Of a stretch of DNA of 64,000 bases, positions 1 through 7,752 are shown piece by piece. The notes beneath the pieces are model-generated. The model was not told the DNA's origin. It ran no database searches and worked only from the letters and a program-made list of their open reading frames with translations. The stretch is from Streptomyces luteogriseus. GTDB lineage: Bacteria; Actinomycetota; Actinomycetes; Streptomycetales; Streptomycetaceae. The stretch lies in contig NZ_JACHMS010000001.1 in the NCBI RefSeq assembly GCF_014205055.1, positions 8,150,501-8,214,500 on the forward strand, in the 5' to 3' direction. Every line of letters begins with the position of its first letter. Positions within the stretch are counted from its first letter, which is position 1. The position numbers were made by a program, and so were the translations under genes.

Positions 1-413
1 GGGGCTCCAGCCACCAGGTCCTCAACAACGCGGTCGTCCTCGCCACCGCGTACGACATCACCGGCGCCGCCAAGTACCGGGACGGCGCACTGCAGAGCAT
101 GGACTACATCCTGGGTCGCAACGCGCTGAACATCTCCTACGTCACCGGCTACGGCGAGGTCAGCGCGCAGAACCAGCACAGCCGCTGGTACGCCCACCAG
201 CTCGACCCGAAGCTGCCCAACCCGCCCGAGGGCACCCTCGCGGGCGGGCCGAACTCGAGCATCCAGGACCCCTACGCACAGAGCAAACTCCAGGGCTGCG
301 TCGGCCAGTTCTGCTACATCGACGACATCCAGTCATGGTCGACCAACGAGCACACGATCAACTGGAACGCCGCCCTGGCCCGCATGGCCTCCTTCGTGGC
401 GGACCAGGGATAG
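1..413 (+). CDS. Glycoside hydrolase family 9 cellulase, C-terminal end (partial)
   Basis: Only the last 136 codons are present; the reading frame enters at base 3. The fragment holds the end of a GH9 (alpha/alpha)6-barrel catalytic domain. The stretch DYILGRNALNISYVTGYGE, followed by an NQHSRW segment, corresponds to the first GH9 active-site signature. SWSTNEHTINWNAAL corresponds to the second, whose Glu is the proton donor in this family. The gene ends shortly after this motif, so no carbohydrate-binding module follows the catalytic domain; any module would have to be N-terminal and outside the window. The family acts outside the cell on beta-1,4-glucan. A strong stem-loop follows the stop (439-475). 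The family call is firm; endo or processive action cannot be judged from this piece. Confidence 0.88.
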   Translation, partial: GSSHQVLNNAVVLATAYDITGAAKYRDGALQSMDYILGRNALNISYVTGYGEVSAQNQHSRWYAHQLDPKLPNPPEGTLAGGPNSSIQDPYAQSKLQGCVGQFCYIDDIQSWSTNEHTINWNAALARMASFVADQG

Positions 414-438
414 GGAAGGGACCGGACAGCGGTGCCGC

Positions 439-475
439 GTGCCGGGGGAGTCCGCCGACAGGACGCCCCCGGCAC
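439..475. terminator. Stem-loop terminator after the GH9 gene
   Basis: GTGCCGGGGG (439-448) pairs with CCCCCGGCAC (466-475). Inside it GTCC (450-453) pairs with GGAC (461-464). The result is a near-continuous 14-bp stem with a 7-nt loop. No T-tract follows, which is usual for Streptomyces terminators. It separates the cellulase gene from the hydrolase at 495. Confidence 0.7.
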
Positions 476-494
476 CCGCGCGTAACCTGGTGAC

Positions 495-1286
495 ATGCCA
501 GCGGTGCGGGTCGACGGCATCGAGGTCGCGTACGACCGGGTGGGCCAGGGCCCGCCCCTCGTGCTGGCGCACGGCGCCACGACGGACGCCCGGCTGTTCC
601 GTACCCAGGCCGAGGACCTGGTCGACGAGTTCACCGTCGTCGCCTGGGACGAACCGGGCGCCGGCCGGTCCTCCGACGTACCGCCCTCCTTCACCCTGGC
701 CGACTACGCCCGCTGTCTGGCGGCCGTCGTCGAGGACGTGGACCTGGGCCCGGCCCATGTCCTCGGCCTGTCCTGGGGCGGGACCGTCGTGCTGGAGCTC
801 TACCGGCAGCACCCCGGGCTCGTGCGGACACTGCTTCTCGTCGACACCTACGCGGGCTGGAAGGGCTCGCTGTCCGCCGCGGAGGTGCGTTCCCGGGTCG
901 AGGGGGCGGAGCGCATGCTCGCGGTCCCCGCCGAGGCCTTCGCACCGACCATGCCCGGCCTGTTCGCCGGGCCGCCACCCGCCGATGCCGTCCGCCTGCT
1001 GTCCGTGATGTCGGCCGACACCCGCGCCCAGAGCATGCGGACCGAGCTCACCGTCATGGCCGAGGCCGACCTGCGGGATCTGCTGCCGAGGATCGAGGTG
1101 CCGACGCTCCTGCTGTGGGGCGAGCTCGACGCCCGCTCACCCGTGGACCCCGTCGCCCACCAGTTCCTCGAAACGATCCCGCGGGCGACGCTGGTCGTGC
1201 TCCCCGGCATCGGGCACCTGAGCAACATCGAGGCACCCGAGCCGTTCAACCGGACCGTCCGGGAGTTCTGCCGCGCTCACTCCTGA
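495..1286 (+). CDS. Alpha/beta-fold hydrolase
   Basis: A 263-residue cytosolic alpha/beta hydrolase with no signal peptide. The nucleophile elbow is GLSWGG (Ser93). The acid is Asp212 in LLLWGELDARSP and the catalytic His is His241 in LPGIGHLSNIEAPEPF, so the triad is complete. An oxyanion HGATT motif lies near residue 26. The substrate cannot be inferred; similar proteins are annotated as esterases, lactonases or haloperoxidase-like hydrolases. TAACCT (483-488) lies 7 nt before the ATG and no Shine-Dalgarno is visible, which fits a leaderless transcript. The 3' end overlaps the convergent cytochrome b gene by 10 bp. Confidence 0.88.
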   Translation: MPAVRVDGIEVAYDRVGQGPPLVLAHGATTDARLFRTQAEDLVDEFTVVAWDEPGAGRSSDVPPSFTLADYARCLAAVVEDVDLGPAHVLGLSWGGTVVLELYRQHPGLVRTLLLVDTYAGWKGSLSAAEVRSRVEGAERMLAVPAEAFAPTMPGLFAGPPPADAVRLLSVMSADTRAQSMRTELTVMAEADLRDLLPRIEVPTLLLWGELDARSPVDPVAHQFLETIPRATLVVLPGIGHLSNIEAPEPFNRTVREFCRAHS

Positions 1287-2764
1287 CCGGACCCGCGGAC
1301 CTCCCGGCGCCGCGGCTCGTGCCCGACGAGTTCCCCCGGGCGCTCGTGGGCGGTCAGGGTGTGCAGCCGGGCCCGGTCGAGCGGCTCGTGCACCTCGACG
1401 TACTCGCCGTGCGGCAGCCGTTTGATCACGCCGGTCTCCCGGCCGTGCGCGACGAGCTCCTTGTCGCGCAGTTGCAGCCCCAGGCAGATCCGCCGGGTCA
1501 CGACGAAGACCACCGCCGGCACGACGAACATCCCGGTCCGCACCGCCCACGTCACCGTATTGATCGACAGATGGAGGCGGGTCGCCACGATGTCATTCCC
1601 ACCGCCCGCGAGCAGCACCAGGTAGAGGCTGATCCATGCCGCCCCGATCGCCGTGCGCACCGGCCGGTTGCGCGGTCGGTCCAGCAGATGATGCTCGTCC
1701 CGGTCGCCGGTGAACCTGGCCTCCAGGAACGGATACACGCCGATGAAGAGCAGCAGCAGCGGAAACACCACGATCGGGATCAGCACGCCCAGCACCAGGG
1801 TGTGGCCCCACCACGTGATCTCCCAGCCGGGCATGATCCGCACCAGGCCCTCGGCGAAGCCGAGATACCAGTCGGGCTGGGCGCCCGTGGACACCTGGTC
1901 GGCGCGGTACGGGCCGTACGACCACACCGGGTTGATCGTCGCCACCGCCGCGATCAGCGCGAGCACCCCGAACACCAGGAAGAAGAAGCCGCCCGCCTTC
2001 GCCAGGTACACCGGCATGAACGGCGCCCCCACGACATTGCGCTCGGTGCGCCCGGGCCCCGCGAACTGGGTGTGCTTGTGGTACACGACCAGCAGCACAT
2101 GGACCGCGATCAGCGCCGCCATGACCCCCGGGATCAGCAGCACGTGCAGCGAGTAGAAGCGGGCCACGATGTCGTCCCCGGGGAACTCGCCGCCGAACAG
2201 GAACATCGCCAGGTACGTCCCCACGATCGGCACGGACAGCAGCGCGCCGTGCACGAACCTGAGGCCGGTGCCGGACAGCAGGTCGTCCGGCAGCGAGTAG
2301 CCGAACAGCCCCTCGAACAGGCCGAGGAACAGCAGCAGCCAGCCGAACAGCCAGTTGATCTCCCGTGGCTTGCGGAACGAGCCCGTGAAGAAGTGCCGCA
2401 TCATGTGCGTCAGCATCCCGGCGACGAAGACCAGCGCCGCCCAGTGGTGCAGCTGCCGTATCAGCAGCCCGCCGCGCACGTCGAAGCTGATGTCCAGGGT
2501 GGACGCGTAGGCCTCGGACATCCGCACGCCGTTGAGCGGGACGTAGCTCCCCTGGTACGTCACCTCGTTCATCGACGGGTGGAAGAACAGCGTCAGATAC
2601 ACGCCGGTGAGGACCAGCACCACGAAGCTGTACAGGCAGATCTCGCCCAGCAGAAACGACCAGTGGTCGGGGAACACCTTGCGCAGGTACTTCCTGCCCA
2701 GCGTGTGGATGCCGAGCCGCCCGTCGAACCAGTCGGCCAGCTGCTCGCCGCGCCCGGCGCTCAC
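1277..2764 (-). CDS. Cytochrome b subunit of a bc-type complex (orphan QcrB paralogue)
   Basis: This 495-residue membrane protein matches the actinobacterial QcrB family: quinol-oxidising, di-haem cytochrome b. Haem ligands are visible as His106 and His120 in LHHWAALVFVAGMLTHMMRHFF, and in the later pair YSLHVLLIPG and AVHVLLVVYHKH. PDWYLGF is the actinobacterial form of the PEWY quinol-site motif. Eight or nine hydrophobic helices are apparent. No QcrA (Rieske) or QcrC gene lies nearby, so this is a stand-alone second copy. The GTG start at 2764 shares bases with the stop of the upstream ECF41 sigma gene (GTGA overlap), so the two are almost certainly translationally coupled. It may be an alternative subunit for the main complex or a b-type redox protein on its own. 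Confidence 0.88.
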   Translation of the reverse strand: MSAGRGEQLADWFDGRLGIHTLGRKYLRKVFPDHWSFLLGEICLYSFVVLVLTGVYLTLFFHPSMNEVTYQGSYVPLNGVRMSEAYASTLDISFDVRGGLLIRQLHHWAALVFVAGMLTHMMRHFFTGSFRKPREINWLFGWLLLFLGLFEGLFGYSLPDDLLSGTGLRFVHGALLSVPIVGTYLAMFLFGGEFPGDDIVARFYSLHVLLIPGVMAALIAVHVLLVVYHKHTQFAGPGRTERNVVGAPFMPVYLAKAGGFFFLVFGVLALIAAVATINPVWSYGPYRADQVSTGAQPDWYLGFAEGLVRIMPGWEITWWGHTLVLGVLIPIVVFPLLLLFIGVYPFLEARFTGDRDEHHLLDRPRNRPVRTAIGAAWISLYLVLLAGGGNDIVATRLHLSINTVTWAVRTGMFVVPAVVFVVTRRICLGLQLRDKELVAHGRETGVIKRLPHGEYVEVHEPLDRARLHTLTAHERPGELVGHEPRRREVRGSGQE

Positions 2765-3690
2765 GCCGCCGCCCCGGGCAGGTGGGCGAGCTTGTCCGGG
2801 TTGGCCACGACGTAGATGCCGCGCACCCGGTCGCCCTCCGGGGTGAGGTCCAGGACCAGGACGGCGAACGGCGCGTCGCCGTCGAACAGGATTGCCGCGT
2901 CGTCGCCGTTCACCCGCCGGTAGCGCCAGACGGGGTGGTCCGGGCCGCCCCGGCCGGACGTGAGTAGCCGGGCCACCTTGTCCCGGCCCTGCACCGGCCG
3001 CAGACTCGCCCGCCGGCGCTTGCCGCCCGCGTCCGTCCACGCCGTGACGTCCGGCGCGAGCACCTCCATCAGCTCGGCGATGTCGCCGCCGAGCGCCGCC
3101 CGCACGAACCGCTCGGTCGCCTCCCGGCGCACCCGCGGATGCGCCTCGTACCGCGGCCGCCGCGCGTGCACGTGTTCCCGGGCCCGGTGCGCCAACTGCC
3201 GGACGGCGGCGGGGGAGCGGTCGATGACCTCCGCGATCTCGGCGTGCGGGTAGCCGAACACCTCGCCCAGCACGAACACGGCCCGCTCCAGTGGGGTCAG
3301 CGACTCCAGCACCACCAGCATGGCCAGCGACACCGACTCCGACCGCAGGGCCGGGTCCTCCGCGGTCTCGGTGTCGCCGCCGACCAGGGGCTCGGGCAGC
3401 CACGGGCCGACGTACGTCTCCCGTCGGCGGCTGATGACCGTGCGGCGGCGCAGCGCGTGGTTGACCGCCACCCGGACGAGATAGGCGCGCGGGTTGTCGA
3501 CGCCTGCCAGGGGAGCTCCGTCGCCGCGCGCCGTCCAGGACAGCCACGTCTCCTGCAACACGTCCTCGGTGTCGGCGACACTGCCGAGCATGTTGTAGAC
3601 GACGCCGAACAGCAGCTCGCGATGGTCGACGAAGACACCGGTCGCCTCGTCGAGCGGGGCGTCGGTGCCGGGTACGGAGATCTCGGTCAT
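2761..3690 (-). CDS. ECF41-family RNA polymerase sigma factor (SigJ type)
   Basis: The 309-residue protein contains sigma region 2 (about 22-85; TEDVLQETWLSW) and region 4 (about 131-172; LTPLERAVFVLGEVFGYPHAEI). A C-terminal SnoaL-like domain follows. The group hallmarks are present: WLPEPL (97-102) in the linker, DAGGKRR near 220 and NPDKL near the end. In ECF41 proteins this extension replaces a separate anti-sigma factor and tunes activity. The start at 3690 is chosen because GGGAGG lies 7 nt upstream; a longer in-frame opening at 3774 has no such site. ECF41 genes normally sit beside a carboxymuconolactone decarboxylase, oxidoreductase or epimerase gene. Here the coupled partner is a cytochrome b. 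Confidence 0.92.
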   Translation of the reverse strand: MTEISVPGTDAPLDEATGVFVDHRELLFGVVYNMLGSVADTEDVLQETWLSWTARGDGAPLAGVDNPRAYLVRVAVNHALRRRTVISRRRETYVGPWLPEPLVGGDTETAEDPALRSESVSLAMLVVLESLTPLERAVFVLGEVFGYPHAEIAEVIDRSPAAVRQLAHRAREHVHARRPRYEAHPRVRREATERFVRAALGGDIAELMEVLAPDVTAWTDAGGKRRRASLRPVQGRDKVARLLTSGRGGPDHPVWRYRRVNGDDAAILFDGDAPFAVLVLDLTPEGDRVRGIYVVANPDKLAHLPGAAA

Positions 3691-3830
3691 GTGTGGGCCT
3701 CCCGTGAACGCGCTCACCACTGCGAGCCGGACAGGGCCGCGAAATGTGACACCGCACGGCTCGATGTGACCCACATCTCAGGCCGCTCCTCTCTCAGGTA
3801 CCGTCAGGCGACCTGCCTGACCTGGGGGTA

Positions 3831-3859
3831 TTTACCAGTCAGTACCCGAGCGGTACCGT
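3831..3859 (+). promoter_or_regulatory. Promoter and likely operator of the toxin-antitoxin pair
   Basis: TTTACC (3831-3836) and TACCGT (3854-3859) are spaced by exactly 17 bp. The ATG lies 7 nt after the -10 box, so the mRNA is probably leaderless. GGGTA (3826-3830) and TACCC (3843-3847) form an inverted repeat over the spacer. GGTACCGT occurs at 3797-3804 and again at 3852-3859. Such repeats are expected where an RHH antitoxin represses its own operon; binding is inferred. Confidence 0.5.
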
Positions 3860-3865
3860 GAGGGC

Positions 3866-4111
3866 ATGCCAGCTCTCAACGTGGAGTTCAGCGACCGCGA
3901 GCTCGAGGACCTGCGGCAGATCGCCAAGGAGCGCGGTACGTCCATGAAGGCCCTCGTGCGGGAGGCGGCCGCGGCCGACATAGCCCGCCACCGGGCCCTC
4001 CAGGAGGGCGCGGAGGCCTTCCGCCGCTTCTTCGCCACCCATGCCGACGAGTTCGCCGCCGCGTTCCCCGATGACGAACCGCCCGCCAAGGGCGAAGGGC
4101 GGGCCGCCTGA
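3866..4111 (+). CDS. Ribbon-helix-helix antitoxin-like protein
   Basis: An 81-residue protein whose N-terminal half (LNVEFSDRELEDLRQIAKERGTS, about residues 4-26, then a charged helix) has the strand-helix-helix pattern of RHH DNA-binding antitoxins. The acidic, Pro-rich C-terminus is the part that usually wraps the toxin. It starts 7 nt after a TACCGT -10 box and is followed 3 nt later by a Fic/Doc-like gene, the classic antitoxin-first order. Its expected roles are neutralising the partner and repressing the shared promoter. The family assignment rests on fold pattern, size and context. Confidence 0.7.
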   Translation: MPALNVEFSDRELEDLRQIAKERGTSMKALVREAAAADIARHRALQEGAEAFRRFFATHADEFAAAFPDDEPPAKGEGRAA

Positions 4112-4114
4112 GCC

Positions 4115-4492
4115 ATGGCACCCGTGATCCATATCGACGTGCCCTGGCTGCTTCAGCGCCACGAGGAGGTCCTGCCGGACCAGCCCACCGTCAACGACTT
4201 CTCCGCGCTGGTCGCCGCCGTCGCCCGGCACCGCGTCGACCCGCCGCGCCTCGGAGTGAACTCCGACCCGGCCTGGCGGGCCGCCGCGCTGCTGCACAGC
4301 ATCACCGTGCTCAGGCCGCTGCCCTCAGCCAACGCCCGCTTCGCCTGCGCGACCGCCGTGGCGTACATGTTCGTCAGCGGTGTCGGCATCGACCCGCCGT
4401 ACGGCGCCCTCGTCGACCTCGCCCGCGACCTGTTGTCCGGCGTCACCGACGTCTACGGAGCGGCGGACCGGTTGCGCTCCTGGCAGATCTGA
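4115..4492 (+). CDS. Fic/Doc-like toxin with a degenerate Fic motif
   Basis: A 125-residue, mostly helical protein of Doc length. Doc and Fic enzymes use HPFxDGN(K/R)R to transfer phosphate or AMP. The aligned segment here is RPLPSANARFACA (residues 67-79). The catalytic His is replaced by Arg67, the Asp by Ser71 and the first Gly by Ala72, while Asn73 and Arg75 are kept. The downstream helix ATAVAYMFVSGVGI resembles the Doc helix after the motif. Location directly behind an RHH antitoxin supports a toxin-like role. Loss of the His argues against ordinary Fic chemistry, so it is either a non-enzymatic partner, an altered enzyme, or an inactivated toxin retained for regulation. Confidence 0.65.
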   Translation: MAPVIHIDVPWLLQRHEEVLPDQPTVNDFSALVAAVARHRVDPPRLGVNSDPAWRAAALLHSITVLRPLPSANARFACATAVAYMFVSGVGIDPPYGALVDLARDLLSGVTDVYGAADRLRSWQI

Positions 4493-4821
4493 GGAGCGGG
4501 CTCCGGCGCCCGATTCACACAGGCCGCAGGGAAATGTCGAAAACGGGTGCGACCTGCGCATATCCGTTCCCCGCTTCTGACTTTCTGTCAATGGCGGGGA
4601 TGTTGTCCGGGCGCCTTGTTGGCCGTGTGGGGGTTGTGCAAGAGTGAAACGCGCGTGCGGGGGGAATGGCCGGGTGTCGCACGTGATTTGTGGACCGCGT
4701 CCGATTCGCCGTCGGTGAAATCGCACCTCCCGCGCCCGCCCGAAAAGGTACGCACCAACCGGGCCTCCTTTTCCGGCGGCAGGACTTCTGTGTGCCACAC
4801 GCGTGGGAAGGAACCATCTCA
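4493..4821. other. Intergenic region upstream of the sigma-like/lectin gene
   Basis: These 329 bases hold no convincing gene; open frames here lack GC-rich third positions and ribosome sites. The region is less GC-rich than its surroundings and presumably carries the promoter of the gene at 4822. I could not assign a -35/-10 pair with confidence. Confidence 0.5.
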
Positions 4822-6444
4822 GTGCCCACCCCCCACCCCCCTCGTCCCCCGTATCCCCCGCCCGGCGGGGATCCCGGGGAATCCGATGAATCACTCGCCG
4901 CCCCGCTGAGAGGCAGCCCGGAGGGCGAGGTCGCCGCCCATTCCGTCGCGCTGCTGATGGCGCGGCACCACGAGTCGGTGCACGACTACGCGGTCATCTG
5001 TCTCGCCTCGTCGGCGCAGGTCGCCGCGATGGTGACCGGGACCGCCTTCCACCGGACACTCAACCGTCTGGCCTTCGGCGAGTCCGCCGTCGCGCTGCGC
5101 CCGGCCCTTCTGGTGACCGTGCGCGACACGATCCGCGAGTGGTCCGGCGACGATCGAATATCGGCCGTTCTGCCCGCGTTGCAGAAACCGGCCGGAGGGC
5201 GCGGGCTGCGCGCCGCGACAGCCATGACGCCGGAAAACCGCATCCTCGCGGAGCGGGCATTCCAGGCACTTCCCGCGGCTTCGCGGTGTTTGCTCTGGCA
5301 TGTCGAGGTCGAGGCAGATCCTTTAAGCGTCCCGGCCGGACTGCTGGGCATGGACACCGACATCGCGTCGGCGGCCCTCGAACAGGCGCGGGACAAATTC
5401 CGTGAAGGCTGTGTTCGTGCCCATCGCGAACTCGCGCCCACGCACGATTGCCGGTTCTACAACCGCCTCCTCGACGTCCCGATCCGCCGGGGCGGCGCAC
5501 TGCTGCCGGACGTCCAGCACCATCTGGACGAGTGCCGCTACTGCCGGGACGCGGCGGAACAACTGAGCCATTTCGAGGGCCCGCTGGGGCCGTTGGTCGC
5601 CGAGGCGGTGCTCGGCTGGGGCGCCCGCCGCTACCTCGACTCACGCCCGGGGCGCGCGTCGCACGGCACGCGGGGTGCCCGCGCGGGCCGGCGCGGCGGC
5701 GGACGGCGGGGCGGCGGACGGCACGGGCTGCTGTCCCGGCTCCCGGTGCCCGCCCGGGTGCCGGAGGCGATGCGGTCGTCGCGGGCGCTGCTCTCGGGCG
5801 TCGGCGCGGTCTCGGCCGGGGTGCTGGCGACGGTGCTCATCATCAGCGCGTCGTCCTACGACGGTGGGGAGGCCGACCCGGCCGGCTCCGACAGCGCCGC
5901 CGGCGGCCGGGGCTCCTCGTCGGTGACGCCACCCGGCACCGCCGGGCTTCCCGCAGCCGAGGGCGTGACACGGCTGCGCAACGCCGGTGCCGACCTGTGC
6001 CTCGACATCCGGGATCTGCCGAAGGAGGGTGCGGGCACCAAGCTGGCCCCGTGCTCGGCGGTGTGGACCCAGCAGTGGACGTACGAGGACGACGGACTCC
6101 TGCGCAGCGTCGCCGATCCCGGGCTGTGCCTGGACTCCCACAAGGACGCCGGTGTCGTCGTCCTCGGCACCTGCGCCGACGCGGACGCCGAGCGGGGCGA
6201 CGACGTGCGCTACGACCTCACCGTGCAGGGGGAGTTGCTACCCCGCTGGGACGAGCAGCTCGCCCTCACTCCGGCCGACGACGACCCGGACGCCGACATC
6301 GTCGTCAAGGTCCGCGACCGCTCCTCCGAGGCCCAGCGCTGGCGGCCGCAACCGCTGCCGACGACGGAGGGCTCCCTGTCGATCGAGGAACGGGAGGACC
6401 AGGCGGCCCGACAGGTGACACACGCCGACGGCCGGACCGCCTGA
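4822..6444 (+). CDS. Membrane protein: sigma-like domain, zinc-finger-like motif, TM helix and extracellular ricin-type lectin
   Basis: The 540-residue product has four parts. Residues about 40-90 (MARHHESVHDYAVICL and on to AFHRTL) resemble sigma region 2. Residues about 141-205 (LPAASRCLLWHVEVEADP, LLGMD) resemble region 4. At about 230-250, HHLDECRYCRDAAEQL has the H-x3-C-x2-C arrangement of anti-sigma zinc fingers. A basic Arg/Gly stretch precedes a transmembrane segment (about 318-343). Residues about 376-520 form a ricin-B-like beta-trefoil with TQQW and AQRW QxW-type motifs and paired cysteines. The regulatory part should face the cytoplasm and the lectin the outside. The GTG at 4822 is chosen because GGAAGGA lies about 8 nt upstream. 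Function is unknown; a one-piece carbohydrate-sensing regulator is an inference. Confidence 0.75.
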   Translation: MPTPHPPRPPYPPPGGDPGESDESLAAPLRGSPEGEVAAHSVALLMARHHESVHDYAVICLASSAQVAAMVTGTAFHRTLNRLAFGESAVALRPALLVTVRDTIREWSGDDRISAVLPALQKPAGGRGLRAATAMTPENRILAERAFQALPAASRCLLWHVEVEADPLSVPAGLLGMDTDIASAALEQARDKFREGCVRAHRELAPTHDCRFYNRLLDVPIRRGGALLPDVQHHLDECRYCRDAAEQLSHFEGPLGPLVAEAVLGWGARRYLDSRPGRASHGTRGARAGRRGGGRRGGGRHGLLSRLPVPARVPEAMRSSRALLSGVGAVSAGVLATVLIISASSYDGGEADPAGSDSAAGGRGSSSVTPPGTAGLPAAEGVTRLRNAGADLCLDIRDLPKEGAGTKLAPCSAVWTQQWTYEDDGLLRSVADPGLCLDSHKDAGVVVLGTCADADAERGDDVRYDLTVQGELLPRWDEQLALTPADDDPDADIVVKVRDRSSEAQRWRPQPLPTTEGSLSIEEREDQAARQVTHADGRTA

Positions 6445-6502
6445 CGGCACGCCCAACGGCCTGAGCGGGGGCTGCGTGGCCGACGAGCCGCGCGGCCCAC
6501 CC

Positions 6503-7672
6503 TCAGGCCGGATCCTCGACGAGGTCGGCCGGGCCGATGGTGCTCGGCGTCGCATGCCCCGAGAGGGCGAGCGTGAGGTCGAGTTCGGCGAGCAGACAGC
6601 GGATGACGTGCTCGACACCGGACCGGCCGTCGAGTCCGAGGCCGTAGACGTACGGGCGGCCGACGAGGACCGTGCGGGCGCCGAGGGCGAGGGCCTTGAA
6701 GATGTCGTCACCGGTGCGGACACCGCTGTCGAAGAGGACGGTGAGCCGGTCGCCCACCGCCTCCGCCACACGGGGAAGCGCGTCGGCCGCCGCGACGGAG
6801 CCGGCCACCTGGCGGCCGCCGTGATTGGAGACGACCACGCCGTCCATGCCGGCGTCGGCGGCCAGCCGCGCGTCGTCCGGGTGCAGGACGCCCTTGAGGA
6901 CGATCGGCCCGTCCCAGTTCTCGCGCAGGAACGCCAGGTCCGGCCAGCTCTTGGCCGGGTCGGAGAACATCCCGACGAAGTGCATCACGGCCGCGTTCGG
7001 AGCCTCGTGCACCGGCTTGGCCAGACCCGCCTGGAAAGCCGGGTCCGAGAAGTAGTTGGCCGTGCCGACCCCGTGCAGGAACGGAAGGTACGCCTGGTCG
7101 AGATCACGCGGCCGCCACGACAGCAGCGGCGTGTCCAGGGTGACGACCAGCGCGGTGAACCCGGCGGCCTTCGCCCGGTTCAGGAAACTGCGGGCCACCT
7201 CCGGGTCCTTCGGCCAGTACAGCTGGAACCAGCGCTCGGCGTCCCCCATCGCCTCGGCGACCTGCTCCATGGGCGTGCTGGACGCCGACGACAGGATGTA
7301 CGGCACCCCCTGTGCGGCGGCGGCCCGGGCCGCGGCGGACTCGGCGTCCGGGTGCATGATCGACAGCACGCCGACCGGGGCCAGCGCGAGGGGTGCCGGC
7401 AGGGCGCGGCCCAGCACCTCGACGGACAGATCCCGCTGGTGCACGTCACGCAGCATGCGCGGCACGATCCGGCGGCGCTCCAGGGCCGCCCGGTTGGCGC
7501 GGGCCGTACTGCCGTTGCCCGCGCTGCCCGCCACGTAGCCGACCGGGCCGGGCCCGAGCCGCTGCTCGGTGAGCTCCTCCAGCCGGGTCAGATCGGTGGG
7601 CAGCCGGGGTACGGCACCCGTCATCCCGTTCAGATAGATCTCGTACTGGAAGTCCGCCCACTGCTTGCCCAC
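6503..7672 (-). CDS. FMN-dependent alpha-hydroxy-acid oxidase, lactate 2-monooxygenase type
   Basis: The 389-residue protein matches the FMN alpha-hydroxy-acid dehydrogenase family along its length. Visible hallmarks are YVAGSAGNGSTARAN near the N-terminus, FQLYWPKD, TLDTPLLSWRPRD, VLKGVLHPDDA and SNHGGRQ with the catalytic His and substrate Arg, then LFDSGVRTG and GRPYVYGL for the flavin phosphate. The WRPRDL segment and overall length fit mycobacterial lactate monooxygenase (lactate plus O2 to acetate and CO2) better than lactate oxidase. The GTG at 7672 gives the family's usual N-terminus (VGKQWADFQYEIY). Longer in-frame starts only add unrelated sequence. Confidence 0.9.
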   Translation of the reverse strand: MGKQWADFQYEIYLNGMTGAVPRLPTDLTRLEELTEQRLGPGPVGYVAGSAGNGSTARANRAALERRRIVPRMLRDVHQRDLSVEVLGRALPAPLALAPVGVLSIMHPDAESAAARAAAAQGVPYILSSASSTPMEQVAEAMGDAERWFQLYWPKDPEVARSFLNRAKAAGFTALVVTLDTPLLSWRPRDLDQAYLPFLHGVGTANYFSDPAFQAGLAKPVHEAPNAAVMHFVGMFSDPAKSWPDLAFLRENWDGPIVLKGVLHPDDARLAADAGMDGVVVSNHGGRQVAGSVAAADALPRVAEAVGDRLTVLFDSGVRTGDDIFKALALGARTVLVGRPYVYGLGLDGRSGVEHVIRCLLAELDLTLALSGHATPSTIGPADLVEDPA

Positions 7673-7752
7673 GTACGCCCCGCCTCTCGTCGTCTCCTCG
7701 TCGAGACCGTGCCGTACGGGCGACGATACCGAGCGGTATGCGTTCCGGTGGA

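Noticed and set aside
1115..2815. Long + strand frame opposite the cytochrome b gene
   Set aside because: No domain, while the opposite strand shows haem ligands and transmembrane helices.
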